Positions 8,378 to 16,573 of a DNA stretch of 64,000 nt are shown here, piece by piece (position 1 is the first letter of the stretch; each line of letters opens with the position of its first letter). The notes beneath the pieces are model-generated. The model saw only the letters and a program-made list of their open reading frames with translations, ran no database searches and had not been told where the DNA came from. The position numbers were made by a program, and so were the translations under genes. Origin of the DNA: an uncultured Myxococcales bacterium (GTDB taxonomy: Bacteria; Myxococcota_A; UBA9042); assembly GCA_903883645.1 (NCBI GenBank), contig CAISBR010000147.1, forward strand, positions 88,482-152,481, read 5' to 3'.

Positions 8378-9672
8378 TGGGCAAACTCTTTGCTGCACTT
8401 GCACTTTTTCTGCTCGCCGCCCCCGCCTGGGCCGACGAAGAACGCTTTCGCGCCGGCATGGAAGTGGGCGGGGCTTGGCGCTCGGGCGATACCTTCGCAG
8501 AAGCATTGCCTTTTGCCGAGTACAGCGAGCGCAATTTTGGCATCGGTCTGGGCGCCCCCATCCGGGTGCGGATGCAAGACGGCTCGCCGACCGACCGCTG
8601 CGCCACCCCCGGCCTGCGCTGCCAAGACTGGGACAAACCCAGCGATTGGCTACGGATTTTACGCCACTTCGACGTGGGCGGCCCCGATACCAAGGCGCAG
8701 CTGCACGTGGGCGACCTGACCGGCGTGACGCTGGGCCACGGCTCGGCGGTGTGGCGCTACTACAACAACCAGCTGCTCGATGTGTGGCGCACCGGTGTGC
8801 ATGTAGTGGCAGAGGGCAACACGTGGGGCCTCTCGGCGCTCGTTGGCGACGTTCTTCGCTTTGATCTGATGGCGTTGCGAGCCCATGGCCGGCCGTTTCA
8901 AGGCGCGCTCCGGCGGCTCGAGTTCGGCTTGGGTCTGGCCGTCGACCGGCGCGAGCAATACTGGCTGACCGACAACATGCAAGCCAGCGCTTTAGCTCCC
9001 GATCTGCAGGGTAGTCTGTCGGCGCCGTTTCGCCCCACGCTGGTGGCCGACTTGGGTTACGAAATCCACAACAGCGACAAGGCCCAGGTTACGACGTGGC
9101 TCGACGGTGTGCTGCAGCTCGAGCGCGGTGCCGGCGCCCACTTGGGTCTGCGCGCGGCGGTGCGCGGGCGTCTGAGCAGCCTCGCCACTACGCTCGAGGG
9201 TCGCTATGCCGGCCAAGGCTATAGTCCGGCGGCCATTGGCCCCCTGTACGAACTGCAGTGGGCGATGCGCAACCCCGCACAGCTGCCGGCGGGCTGGGGC
9301 AGTCGCGTCACCGCCGAGTGGATTTACCGCGGTCTAGGACGGGTCCTGCTCGCGATGGACCAGCAACAGGGCCAAAAGCTGGATACTTACGTGTGGTATA
9401 GCTCGGAGCCGCTGGGCGAGTGGTCGCTGCGGGCCTGGGCCGTCAAGCGCTGGCAGCGCCACGAGCAGGGCGGCTCGGCGGTCGATCTTGGTCAAGACCC
9501 TATTGATTTCAGTGGTTATGTGGCCGCGCGCCTGCGGGTCGATGGCCCTTGGTATGCCTCGCTCGCCGCAGGTCGCCGCTGGCGCGTGCACGAGGTGTGG
9601 GCCACGGGTCAAAGTCCGCTGTACGCCGAGACCGAAGTGCGTCTGGCCGCGGGCGCCGAGTGGCGCTGGTAG
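8377..9672 (+). CDS. Exported protein, predicted outer-membrane beta-barrel
   Basis: The 431-residue protein begins with a clear Sec signal peptide (MGKLFAALALFLLAAPAWA, cleaved before DEE). The rest alternates short amphipathic strands rich in Trp, Tyr and Gly with a strand-like C-terminus (LAAGAEWRW). That pattern and the terminal aromatic residue suggest an outer-membrane barrel. I recognise no named family. The start ATG lies inside the stop codon region of xerC/D (TAATG), which argues for coupled translation and strongly supports the start. Why an envelope protein should be coupled to a recombinase is unclear; it may only reflect compact gene packing. The gene is convergent with the histidine kinase at 9715, with 42 nt between the stops. 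Confidence 0.65.
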   Translation: MGKLFAALALFLLAAPAWADEERFRAGMEVGGAWRSGDTFAEALPFAEYSERNFGIGLGAPIRVRMQDGSPTDRCATPGLRCQDWDKPSDWLRILRHFDVGGPDTKAQLHVGDLTGVTLGHGSAVWRYYNNQLLDVWRTGVHVVAEGNTWGLSALVGDVLRFDLMALRAHGRPFQGALRRLEFGLGLAVDRREQYWLTDNMQASALAPDLQGSLSAPFRPTLVADLGYEIHNSDKAQVTTWLDGVLQLERGAGAHLGLRAAVRGRLSSLATTLEGRYAGQGYSPAAIGPLYELQWAMRNPAQLPAGWGSRVTAEWIYRGLGRVLLAMDQQQGQKLDTYVWYSSEPLGEWSLRAWAVKRWQRHEQGGSAVDLGQDPIDFSGYVAARLRVDGPWYASLAAGRRWRVHEVWATGQSPLYAETEVRLAAGAEWRW

Positions 9673-9714
9673 CCGCACAACCAAACGCCCACTGCGCGTC
9701 TAAGGACCTGGATA

Positions 9715-10986
9715 CTAAGGAGCCGGCGCGTCGCTAGCCGGCGGTGGACTGGTGCGCGCGCGGTCCGTGGCGCCATCCAGCGACATACGAATCGTCTCTT
9801 TCGACTCGCGCAGCCCGCCCGTCAGCGGCAGCCGCAGCTCGATCACCAGCCCGCCACCGGGCCGCGGAATCGCCCGCGACGTGCCGCCATGCGCCTCGGT
9901 GATCCGCCGCACCAAGTACAGACCCAGCCCGGTGCCGCCCGTACCCGACGAACGCGACCGATCCGTCCGAAAAAACGCCTCGAACACCCGCCCGCACTGC
10001 TCGAGCGTCAGCCCCGGCCCGCGGTCGAGGATGCGCACCACCGCGCGATGACCGGGCTCGCGCTCTGACTCGATGCGCAGGCGCCGCTCGGCCACGCGCC
10101 CCGTGTCGTCGACCCCTTCGCCCGCGTGCTGCACGGCATTTTCAACCAGCGTCGACAGCGCCCGATCCAGCGCGTTGGTGTCGCCCGTCATGCGCGAGCC
10201 CGCCAGCCCCAGTTGCGTCTCGATCGTCCAGCCCAAGTGCTCGAGCCGGCGCGCTTCGCGGCGCAGCACCTGCTCAATCAGCTCGTCTAGGCTCACATCG
10301 GTGCGGCGCGGCAGGCTGCCCTCGGCGCTGACCCGCTGCGCTTCGAGCAGGCGCGCAATATGCTGTTCAAGCAGTTGCACTTCTTCGCCAATCGACTCAA
10401 GTAGTTGCGAGGTCTCGCCCCGTTGCACATCGTTTAGCTCGGCACCGGCCAGCTCGCTGCGCACCAGCTCGACCGCCACCTCGATGCGCGCCAGCGGCGA
10501 CCGCAGCTCGTGCGACACCCCCGCCAGCAAATCGCGCTGTGCCTGCAGCAACCGCCCCAGCCGATCCGCCATCACATTGAGCGCCAGCCCGGTCTGCCCA
10601 TAGTCGTCGAGCGGCTCGGTGGGCGCCCGCGCCGACAGATCGCCCACACCCAGCTCGTTTGCTACATCGCGCAGCCGCTTGGCCCGCGCCCGGCTATTGA
10701 GCTGCAGCGTCAGCGCCATCGCCAGCGCCACCGCCACCAGCAGCGCCGCCGTTACCAGTGCCGCCACCACCGCCGTCACCGCCGGCAGCATCGGCCCGCG
10801 CACCAGCAGCACAATCGCCGCGGCAATCGCCACCAGCGCCCCAAAACTAAAGCCGGTCAGAGCCAACTCACCGCGCGTCAAGGCATTGCGCGTCGTGGGC
10901 GCCGGCAGCGTCGGTCGGCGCAGCACGCGGCTTGTGGTCGTCGTCGGCAACGAGAGGGTAGCTGGGGGCGCGATAGGGTCAGTCAT
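9715..10986 (-). CDS. Sensor histidine kinase without periplasmic domain
   Basis: The 423-residue protein has two adjacent transmembrane helices (about 43-63 and 68-92) with only a short turn between them, then a HAMP-like linker. The HisKA domain has the H-box SHELRSPLARIEVA (phospho-acceptor H159). The HATPase domain has an N-box (LVENAVQHA), DRGPGLT and GTGGTGLGLYLV. It phosphorylates the response regulator encoded 66 nt upstream (11053-11811). The lack of an external sensor region suggests it detects a signal within the membrane, or one relayed by another protein, as in intramembrane-sensing kinases. The N-terminal 35 residues are Pro/Thr-rich and have no known role. The kinase core resembles the CpxA/EnvZ group; the input signal is not predictable. 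Confidence 0.88.
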   Translation of the reverse strand: MTDPIAPPATLSLPTTTTSRVLRRPTLPAPTTRNALTRGELALTGFSFGALVAIAAAIVLLVRGPMLPAVTAVVAALVTAALLVAVALAMALTLQLNSRARAKRLRDVANELGVGDLSARAPTEPLDDYGQTGLALNVMADRLGRLLQAQRDLLAGVSHELRSPLARIEVAVELVRSELAGAELNDVQRGETSQLLESIGEEVQLLEQHIARLLEAQRVSAEGSLPRRTDVSLDELIEQVLRREARRLEHLGWTIETQLGLAGSRMTGDTNALDRALSTLVENAVQHAGEGVDDTGRVAERRLRIESEREPGHRAVVRILDRGPGLTLEQCGRVFEAFFRTDRSRSSGTGGTGLGLYLVRRITEAHGGTSRAIPRPGGGLVIELRLPLTGGLRESKETIRMSLDGATDRARTSPPPASDAPAP

Positions 10987-11052
10987 AGCAAGTCCGCCGC
11001 AGAGGTCGGTTACAGCCTAGCACGGTGTAACCGTTCCCGCCGCAGGGCGCCG

Positions 11053-11811
11053 TCAGCGCGGCGTCTTCGCATCCGCACCGACCACCGACTCGGCGGCCAG
11101 CATGTAGCCCGTTCCCCAAATCGTCTTGATATACCGGGGTGTACGCGTGTCGTCTTCGATCTTGGCCCGCAGATTCTTCACGTGCACATCGATCGAGCGA
11201 TCATAGGCCGCGTAACCCACGCCGCGCAGCATGTCCATCAGCGCATCGCGCGACAGGGTCTGGCCGGGGTAGCGCATAAAGCAGCGCAACATATCGAATT
11301 CCGTAGTCGTCAGCTGCACCAGCCGGCCCGCCACCGACACTTCGCGCCGCGCCACATCCAGCGTCAGATCGCCCACCGTCAGCATCTCTTGGGGCGCCGC
11401 CGGCACTGTCGCCTCCGACCGCCGCAGAATCGCCTTGATCCGCGCCAGCAACTCCCTGGGATTAAACGGCTTGGGTAGATAGTCATCGGCCCCCAGCTCT
11501 AGACCCACGATGCGGTCGTTCTCGGTGCCCTTCGCCGTCAGCATCAGCACTGGCACCTTCGACACCGCGCGAATCCGCCGCAGCACCTCGTAGCCATCAA
11601 TGCCGGGCAGCATCACATCTAGCACAATCAGATCGAACACTTCGGTGGTGGCGCGCTTGGCGCCCTGCAAACCGTCGGTCACGATCGACACCTGGAAACC
11701 ATCCGGTCGCAAAAGCTTTTCGAGCAGAGCACCCAGCCGGACATCGTCATCGACAATCAGCACGCGCGCCACAGAGACCCCCGTGGACAGCCCTGGGGTG
11801 GGCTGATCCAT
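11053..11811 (-). CDS. OmpR-family response regulator
   Basis: At 252 residues it has a receiver domain (acidic pair D21/D22, phospho-acceptor D65 in LIVLDVMLPG, T92, K114 in YLPKPF) and a C-terminal winged-helix DNA-binding domain (about 145-240, with RDALMDMLRGVGY and the YIKTIWGTGYML end). It controls transcription when phosphorylated by the downstream histidine kinase, with which it probably forms a two-gene operon. The first 14 residues precede the receiver fold; a GTG at codon 13 (VARVLIVDDD) is an alternative start. A pair of GAACAAA direct repeats lies about 100 nt upstream and could be an autoregulatory site, but the spacing (9 nt) is not the usual 11. Confidence 0.92.
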   Translation of the reverse strand: MDQPTPGLSTGVSVARVLIVDDDVRLGALLEKLLRPDGFQVSIVTDGLQGAKRATTEVFDLIVLDVMLPGIDGYEVLRRIRAVSKVPVLMLTAKGTENDRIVGLELGADDYLPKPFNPRELLARIKAILRRSEATVPAAPQEMLTVGDLTLDVARREVSVAGRLVQLTTTEFDMLRCFMRYPGQTLSRDALMDMLRGVGYAAYDRSIDVHVKNLRAKIEDDTRTPRYIKTIWGTGYMLAAESVVGADAKTPR

Positions 11812-11925
11812 AGGCCCAGTCTAGCGCCAAGGCGCCTGCCATTACAGCATCATGGCGCAGATACTCATGTTTCTTCACGCCTGCCGTAGACGCAACAACT
11901 CTATCGTTTTGTTCAGTTTGTTCGG

Positions 11926-12840
11926 CTAAGGGGCAACGGGCCGCGCGCGCTCGGTGCCGCGCAGCTGCAATCCACCCTGCACCGGCGCCTGCTCGGCCGC
12001 GTGTGCCCGGCGAAATTGCCCCGGACCCGACACGGCCAGCACCTGCAGCGCGATCTGGTGACCGATATCCCAAGTCGATGTATTTACGTCGGTTAGCTCG
12101 GCCAGCTTCAGGCCCGCCGCCCGCAGATCCTTGCCCGCGTCGATCTGCGCCAAGGTCTCGCTCATCTGCGTCTGAATGCGCTCGGAGTCGGCCAAGTCGA
12201 TCGGCTCGGGCGCCGGAGGCACATAGCCCTTGTTGCCCAGCTTGAACGACACGGCCCGCCGCTGCGCGTGACCGAGCGACCAGGCTAGCAGCGTGCGATC
12301 AAAGCCCTGCGCCGCCTTGGCCGCCGCCTCGAGCTTGTCGAAATCGGCATCGCTGCACACCAGACCCAGCGCCACTAGCACTCGCTGCCGCTCCACATCT
12401 GCGGCGCCCTGCAGCAGCGGCCACAGCCGCTCGACGGCCTCGTGCTTGCCCGTCCGCGCCAGCGCCGCGATGCCCGCCAGCCGCACGCTCACATTCTTGT
12501 CCGTCAGCAGGGGCGCCAGCGCCGGAATCACCCGCGGATCGTCGATCGCGCCCAGCAGTTCCATGGCCTTGTAGCGCCGATCGCCCTCGGCCGACTTCAG
12601 GTCCTCGACCAGGGTCGGCACTGCGCGATCACCCAGCGCCGCCACCCGCGAGCTCGACAGGCCGGCGTGCCCTTGCGGGTCGTCGAACCGCGTCTTGAGC
12701 ACGCGCTCGCCTTCAACTTGCCGCTGGTACCAGTAGATCACCGCGCCAACTAGGCCCAGCAGCAGCAGCAGAGCCACCGCCACCGCCACCATCCGACCAT
12801 ACGCCGACGCATTTGAGCTGCGGTCTGAGAGTGAGGGCAT
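11926..12840 (-). CDS. Membrane-anchored HEAT-repeat protein
   Basis: The 304-residue protein has one N-terminal transmembrane helix (about 17-37, VAVALLLLLGLVGAVIYWYQ). This is followed by HEAT/PBS-lyase-type helical repeats at about 70-165, with lines such as AVPTLVEDLK, RRYKAMELLGAIDDPRVIPAL and NVSVRLAGIAALARTG. HEAT repeats form a protein-binding solenoid, and no catalytic motif is visible. With a short positive N-terminus inside, the solenoid would face the periplasm. The C-terminal 60 residues, after TDVNTSTWDIGHQIALQVLAV, are irregular. The gene starts 15 nt after the end of the large lipoprotein gene at 12856 and is probably in its transcript, so a role in handling or displaying those lipoproteins is possible but unproven. 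Confidence 0.7.
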   Translation of the reverse strand: MPSLSDRSSNASAYGRMVAVAVALLLLLGLVGAVIYWYQRQVEGERVLKTRFDDPQGHAGLSSSRVAALGDRAVPTLVEDLKSAEGDRRYKAMELLGAIDDPRVIPALAPLLTDKNVSVRLAGIAALARTGKHEAVERLWPLLQGAADVERQRVLVALGLVCSDADFDKLEAAAKAAQGFDRTLLAWSLGHAQRRAVSFKLGNKGYVPPAPEPIDLADSERIQTQMSETLAQIDAGKDLRAAGLKLAELTDVNTSTWDIGHQIALQVLAVSGPGQFRRAHAAEQAPVQGGLQLRGTERARPVAP

Positions 12841-12855
12841 CTGCCGCCTCCAGGC

Positions 12856-15800
12856 CTACAGGCAGGGTTCCTGGATCGAGATTTCGTCCAAGAAAATGCC
12901 CTGGTACTGGTCGTTCTTCAGGCCGTCGCCCGAGTCGAAATAGAACTCGATGTTGAGCGCGCCCTTGCCCTTGTAGGCGCTGAGGTCGACCTTCTTTTCG
13001 ACCACGACCTTCATCTCGGTCGCGGGATTGAAGTCCTTGGGATTGGTGTGATCCCAAATCACCTCGTTCGTGATACCCGTACCGGGCACCGTGATGCGAA
13101 CCTGCAGGTGCTCGGGCAGCGTCTTCTCGATGTCGAGATAGGCCTTGAAGTCGAGGTAGGCGCCTTTGTTCAGATCGCTCGACAGCGTGACCGACTTGCC
13201 CAGATCGAGCACGCCCTGCACAGCGCTGGTGCCGTTGGCGTAGTTCAGCGGGCTGGCCTGCGCGTTGCCAAAGTACAGCTCAAACTTGCCGCCCAGGTAC
13301 TTGTGGGGGATGACCTGCCAGTTGACCGGACCGCTCGGATCGCCGGGTACCCACGGGCTCTTCGACAAGTCGCCGCCTTCAAAGGGTTCCGTCTCGAGGG
13401 GCTGGCCGGGCTGGCAGCAGGTCGGGCCGGGCTTGAAGGTGTTGCTGCACGAGAACAGCAGTGCATTCGCGTCTTTGGTGCACAGGTAGGTCTTGCAGAT
13501 GTCGGGGGTGCCGCTCGGCACGCAGTCGGCGTCGGCGAGGCAGGCCGGCTTGTCGCACACCACCGCGAGGCCCAAGTCGGCGACGAACGGCCCAGCGAAG
13601 TTATTGTTGGCGGTGGTGCCGGCGTCGAATTCGAACTGCAAGCGCGCGGTCTTGCCCATCCAGGCCGGCGGGATCGCGGCCACGACTTGGCGGAACTTGT
13701 TGTGGGTGGTGCCGTCGATGTCAAAGCTCGACCAGAACCACACGGTGTTCTTGGCCGGGTCCTTCTCGTTGGGGTCGTAGAGGCCCACGCGCATCCGGTC
13801 GGTGTACACGCCCGTGCTGCCGAAAACGGCGTTGGGCGTCTTGTCCGATGCGTCCCATTCCGTCGACAAGAACAGCTGGAACGTGAGAATGCCAGTGCCG
13901 TTGGCCGGGATGGCGATGTCGCCCGAGCGCAGCAGGCCTGCGGGCACTTCGTTGCCGGTGTTATAGGTGGCGCCGTTGATGCCAAAGTTGAACGAGTAGC
14001 CGCTGCCGGTGGGCGACTTGGCGGTGGTGACGGACCAGGCCGCTCCCTTGCTGTAGGTGGCGCCGGCGCCATAGGGCGGAACACCGCTCAGTGTCGCAGC
14101 TTTCCAGCCGGTGGGCAGGGTGCCATTGGTCTTGCTCAAATCGACGCTAAACGCGGTTTTGTTGCTGCAGCAGGTGGGCGACTTGAGCGCGTGCACGCAA
14201 GTTCCACCTGTGCAGGTGTCGTTCGTGCAGGTATCGACGTCGTCGCAGTCGGCCGAGGTGACGCAGCAGTCCGGCTTCTGGTTGCAAGCGCACGAGCCGT
14301 CGGGCAGGCACTGGGCGGTCTGGCAGCTGTTGCAGCCGGCGGCGCACATGGCGTCGTACAGGCAGGTGGCTTCTTTGCAGGCCACATCAACCTTTACGTC
14401 GTCGATCGCGGCACCCTTGAACTGGTTGGCGATGCCGTCGCCCGCGTCGAACGAGAAGCACACCTGCACGTCTTTGCCGGCGTACTTGTCGAGCTTGACG
14501 GCCACGGGTAGCCACTTGCCATCGGTGGTGCCTTGCACCATGTCCGAAGTCCAGATGCCGTCGGGCAATTCGGTGCCGGGCGCCTTGCACTCGCTCGCGC
14601 CGCAGTACTGGCCCGCGATCTTGAGCAGCAGCTTGAGCTCATCCACCTTCTGCGAGACCACACCGGCGGGCGTGCCAGGCGGCAGATCCGGCGGATTCTT
14701 AAAGGCAGCCTTGTCCTTGCCGTCCCACTCCGTCGCCAAATTCAGTTGGAACTGTGCGAGGTTGTAGATGGTGCCGGTCTTGAGCGTAATCGTCTTGCTG
14801 CAGATGATGCCGGCCGGGCCCTTGCCCTTGGGTAGCACCGCCGGGTCGTCGTAGTTGGCGAAGTTGGCGCCGCCAAAGTACAAGCTTGCCGTGCCATTGA
14901 CGCCGCCGTTCGGGTTCTTCTGCCACGTGACCACCTGGCTGTTGCTGGCGGCGGTGGTCCAGGTCGACAGGCCGTTTTCAAAGCCTTCGCTCAGGTAGTT
15001 CGACGCTTGGCAGCACTGGGCGTTGTCGGCGTTGGGCACGTTCTTGCACACGCCCTGTTCGGCGCCGCTGGCCTTGGTGCAGCTGTCTTTGGTGCAGTCG
15101 TTCATGTCGTCGCAGTCGATGACGCCGACGCAGCAGCCGGGGGTCTGGTCAAAGAAGCAGATGCCGCTGCCGCTGGCGTTGTTGGCAAACTTGGTGCAGC
15201 CGTCGGCCGTGCAGGCGCTGTCGTCGGCCTTGCAGTTGGTGGTGTTGTCGCACAGGATGCTGTTGCCGGGCTCGTCGCACACTGTTTCGACAATCACATC
15301 ATCAAGATAGATGCCTTCAAAGTTGTTCTTCAGACCGCTGTTGGTCTTGAACTCCCAGGTGAGCGTGGCGGCGTTGCCCGTGAACTTGGCGAGGTCTAAG
15401 GCGACGTGCGCCCACTGGCCCTTGGTCGACTTGCCGATCGACATCGAGTTCCACACCTCTTCGCCGTTGACTTTGACCTTCAAGATGTCTTTTTCGGGCG
15501 CGCAGACGCTGATGTTGTCGTTGATGATGCACGAGAAGTCGGTGCCGCAGCCCGAGCAGGTGCCCTTGGTCGAGCCGGCGTCGAGGTAGGTGGGCTCGGC
15601 GGCGAGCCATAGCCAGAAGTGCAGCATGCTCTGCTTGCCCTTGGGCAGGGTGACCGAAGGGGCCTTGAGCGTCGTCGCGATCGCCCCGCCCGTGCCGCCG
15701 CCGGTGCACGAGGTGCTGGCTGTCATCGACGCGTCGTACGAGTAGCACTCGTTGCCGAAGTAAAGTGCGGACTTGCCGCTGTGCGAGCGCTTGTTGTCCA

Positions 15801-16371
15801 CGTGCCATTTGACGTTGCCGTTGGTCGCGCCGTCGGTGGTTTGGAAGCCTTCGAGCTGGCCTTGCTCAAAAAACGTTTGCAGCATGAACAGGTGCGACTC
15901 GCACGCGCCCGCCTTGGCCTTGTATTCGCACTTGGCGGTGTCGGGGTTGCACTTGTCGATGGTCGACGGATTGTTGTCGTCGCACACCACGTCGTCGCAG
16001 CAAAAGCCGCCTTTGGGCTGGGCTTTGCAGGTGTTCGAGCCGGTGTCGCACTTGGCCTCTTCGCACAGCTTCAGCGTCGAGGCCAGTTGCTTGGCGCAGT
16101 AGTCGTCGCTGCAGCTGGTCTGCACCACGTCGCTGGCGTCGGTCTTGACCACCGCGTCGGGCACCACCGTATCGGGGACTTCCGTCGTGTCGGCGACCAC
16201 ATCACCTGTGTCGGTCGATTCGGTGTCGGGGTCAGCGGCATCGGCGGCAGCGTCCTTTTTGGGCGTCGCGGTCGGGGTGTTGGTGTCGGAGCCGCAGCCC
16301 GTCGCAGCCAAGCTCAAGCCGATTGCTGCAACCAAGCCTACAAACCATGAACGTGCTGTCATCTCTCGCAT
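12856..16371 (-). CDS. Large CTDC-repeat/MAM-like lipoprotein C
   Basis: The 1,171-residue protein starts with a lipoprotein signal (lipobox LAATGC) and an Asp/Thr-rich linker of about 50 residues. It then alternates cysteine-rich repeats and four domains of about 200 residues. The cysteine units (for example CVGVIDCDDMNDCTKDSC) follow C-x6-C-D-D-x3-C-T-x-D-x-C and resemble the CTDC repeat known from Dictyostelium surface proteins. Each large domain reads as a beta jelly roll, with markers such as SGKSALYFGNECY, LHFWLWLAAEP and FEGIYLDDV, much like MAM/concanavalin-type adhesion domains. It is probably displayed on the outer surface and may bind glycans or proteins. The start at 16371 follows GGAGG at ideal spacing. 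Domains 1 and 2 align closely with those of paralog B, while domains 3 and 4 are unique to C. Confidence 0.8.
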   Translation of the reverse strand: MREMTARSWFVGLVAAIGLSLAATGCGSDTNTPTATPKKDAAADAADPDTESTDTGDVVADTTEVPDTVVPDAVVKTDASDVVQTSCSDDYCAKQLASTLKLCEEAKCDTGSNTCKAQPKGGFCCDDVVCDDNNPSTIDKCNPDTAKCEYKAKAGACESHLFMLQTFFEQGQLEGFQTTDGATNGNVKWHVDNKRSHSGKSALYFGNECYSYDASMTASTSCTGGGTGGAIATTLKAPSVTLPKGKQSMLHFWLWLAAEPTYLDAGSTKGTCSGCGTDFSCIINDNISVCAPEKDILKVKVNGEEVWNSMSIGKSTKGQWAHVALDLAKFTGNAATLTWEFKTNSGLKNNFEGIYLDDVIVETVCDEPGNSILCDNTTNCKADDSACTADGCTKFANNASGSGICFFDQTPGCCVGVIDCDDMNDCTKDSCTKASGAEQGVCKNVPNADNAQCCQASNYLSEGFENGLSTWTTAASNSQVVTWQKNPNGGVNGTASLYFGGANFANYDDPAVLPKGKGPAGIICSKTITLKTGTIYNLAQFQLNLATEWDGKDKAAFKNPPDLPPGTPAGVVSQKVDELKLLLKIAGQYCGASECKAPGTELPDGIWTSDMVQGTTDGKWLPVAVKLDKYAGKDVQVCFSFDAGDGIANQFKGAAIDDVKVDVACKEATCLYDAMCAAGCNSCQTAQCLPDGSCACNQKPDCCVTSADCDDVDTCTNDTCTGGTCVHALKSPTCCSNKTAFSVDLSKTNGTLPTGWKAATLSGVPPYGAGATYSKGAAWSVTTAKSPTGSGYSFNFGINGATYNTGNEVPAGLLRSGDIAIPANGTGILTFQLFLSTEWDASDKTPNAVFGSTGVYTDRMRVGLYDPNEKDPAKNTVWFWSSFDIDGTTHNKFRQVVAAIPPAWMGKTARLQFEFDAGTTANNNFAGPFVADLGLAVVCDKPACLADADCVPSGTPDICKTYLCTKDANALLFSCSNTFKPGPTCCQPGQPLETEPFEGGDLSKSPWVPGDPSGPVNWQVIPHKYLGGKFELYFGNAQASPLNYANGTSAVQGVLDLGKSVTLSSDLNKGAYLDFKAYLDIEKTLPEHLQVRITVPGTGITNEVIWDHTNPKDFNPATEMKVVVEKKVDLSAYKGKGALNIEFYFDSGDGLKNDQYQGIFLDEISIQEPCL

Positions 16372-16488
16372 AAGGCCTCCGCCACCACGGGCACCTGAGT
16401 TCGATTGGGGATCGGTTGCGGGGATCAGGTGTCACTTGCTGCCCTGGCTAGACCGCACGGCGGCGGCCAAGTCAGGCTGTTCGCTAAA

Positions 16489-16517
16489 AGTCTACCTTGC
16501 GCGCCGCTAACCTGCAA
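16489..16517 (-). promoter_or_regulatory. Promoter for lipoprotein C and the HEAT gene
   Basis: On the minus strand: TTGCAG (16512-16517), 17-nt spacer, TAGACT (16489-16494). The expected transcript start near 16482 gives a leader of about 110 nt before the ATG at 16371. This suggests that C can be expressed separately from paralogs A and B. Confidence 0.5.
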
Positions 16518-16573
16518 CGCAACCCATGCACAGAATCGCGGCGCTCGCAGCGCCCGTTCAGCCGCTACAACCG

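Noticed and set aside
13048..14511. 487-residue plus-strand frame opposite lipoprotein C
   Set aside because: Complement of a Cys-repeat coding region; composition is Gly/Ala/Val/Arg without recognisable motifs.
16540..16554. GGCGCT-CGC-AGCGCC hairpin as terminator of paralog B
   Set aside because: Perfect stem but no U-tract on the minus strand; too weak to claim.
16372..16573. Remnant of the missing domains of paralog B downstream of its stop
   Set aside because: Translation past the TAG gives further early stops and no Cys or jelly-roll motifs; the region holds a promoter instead.
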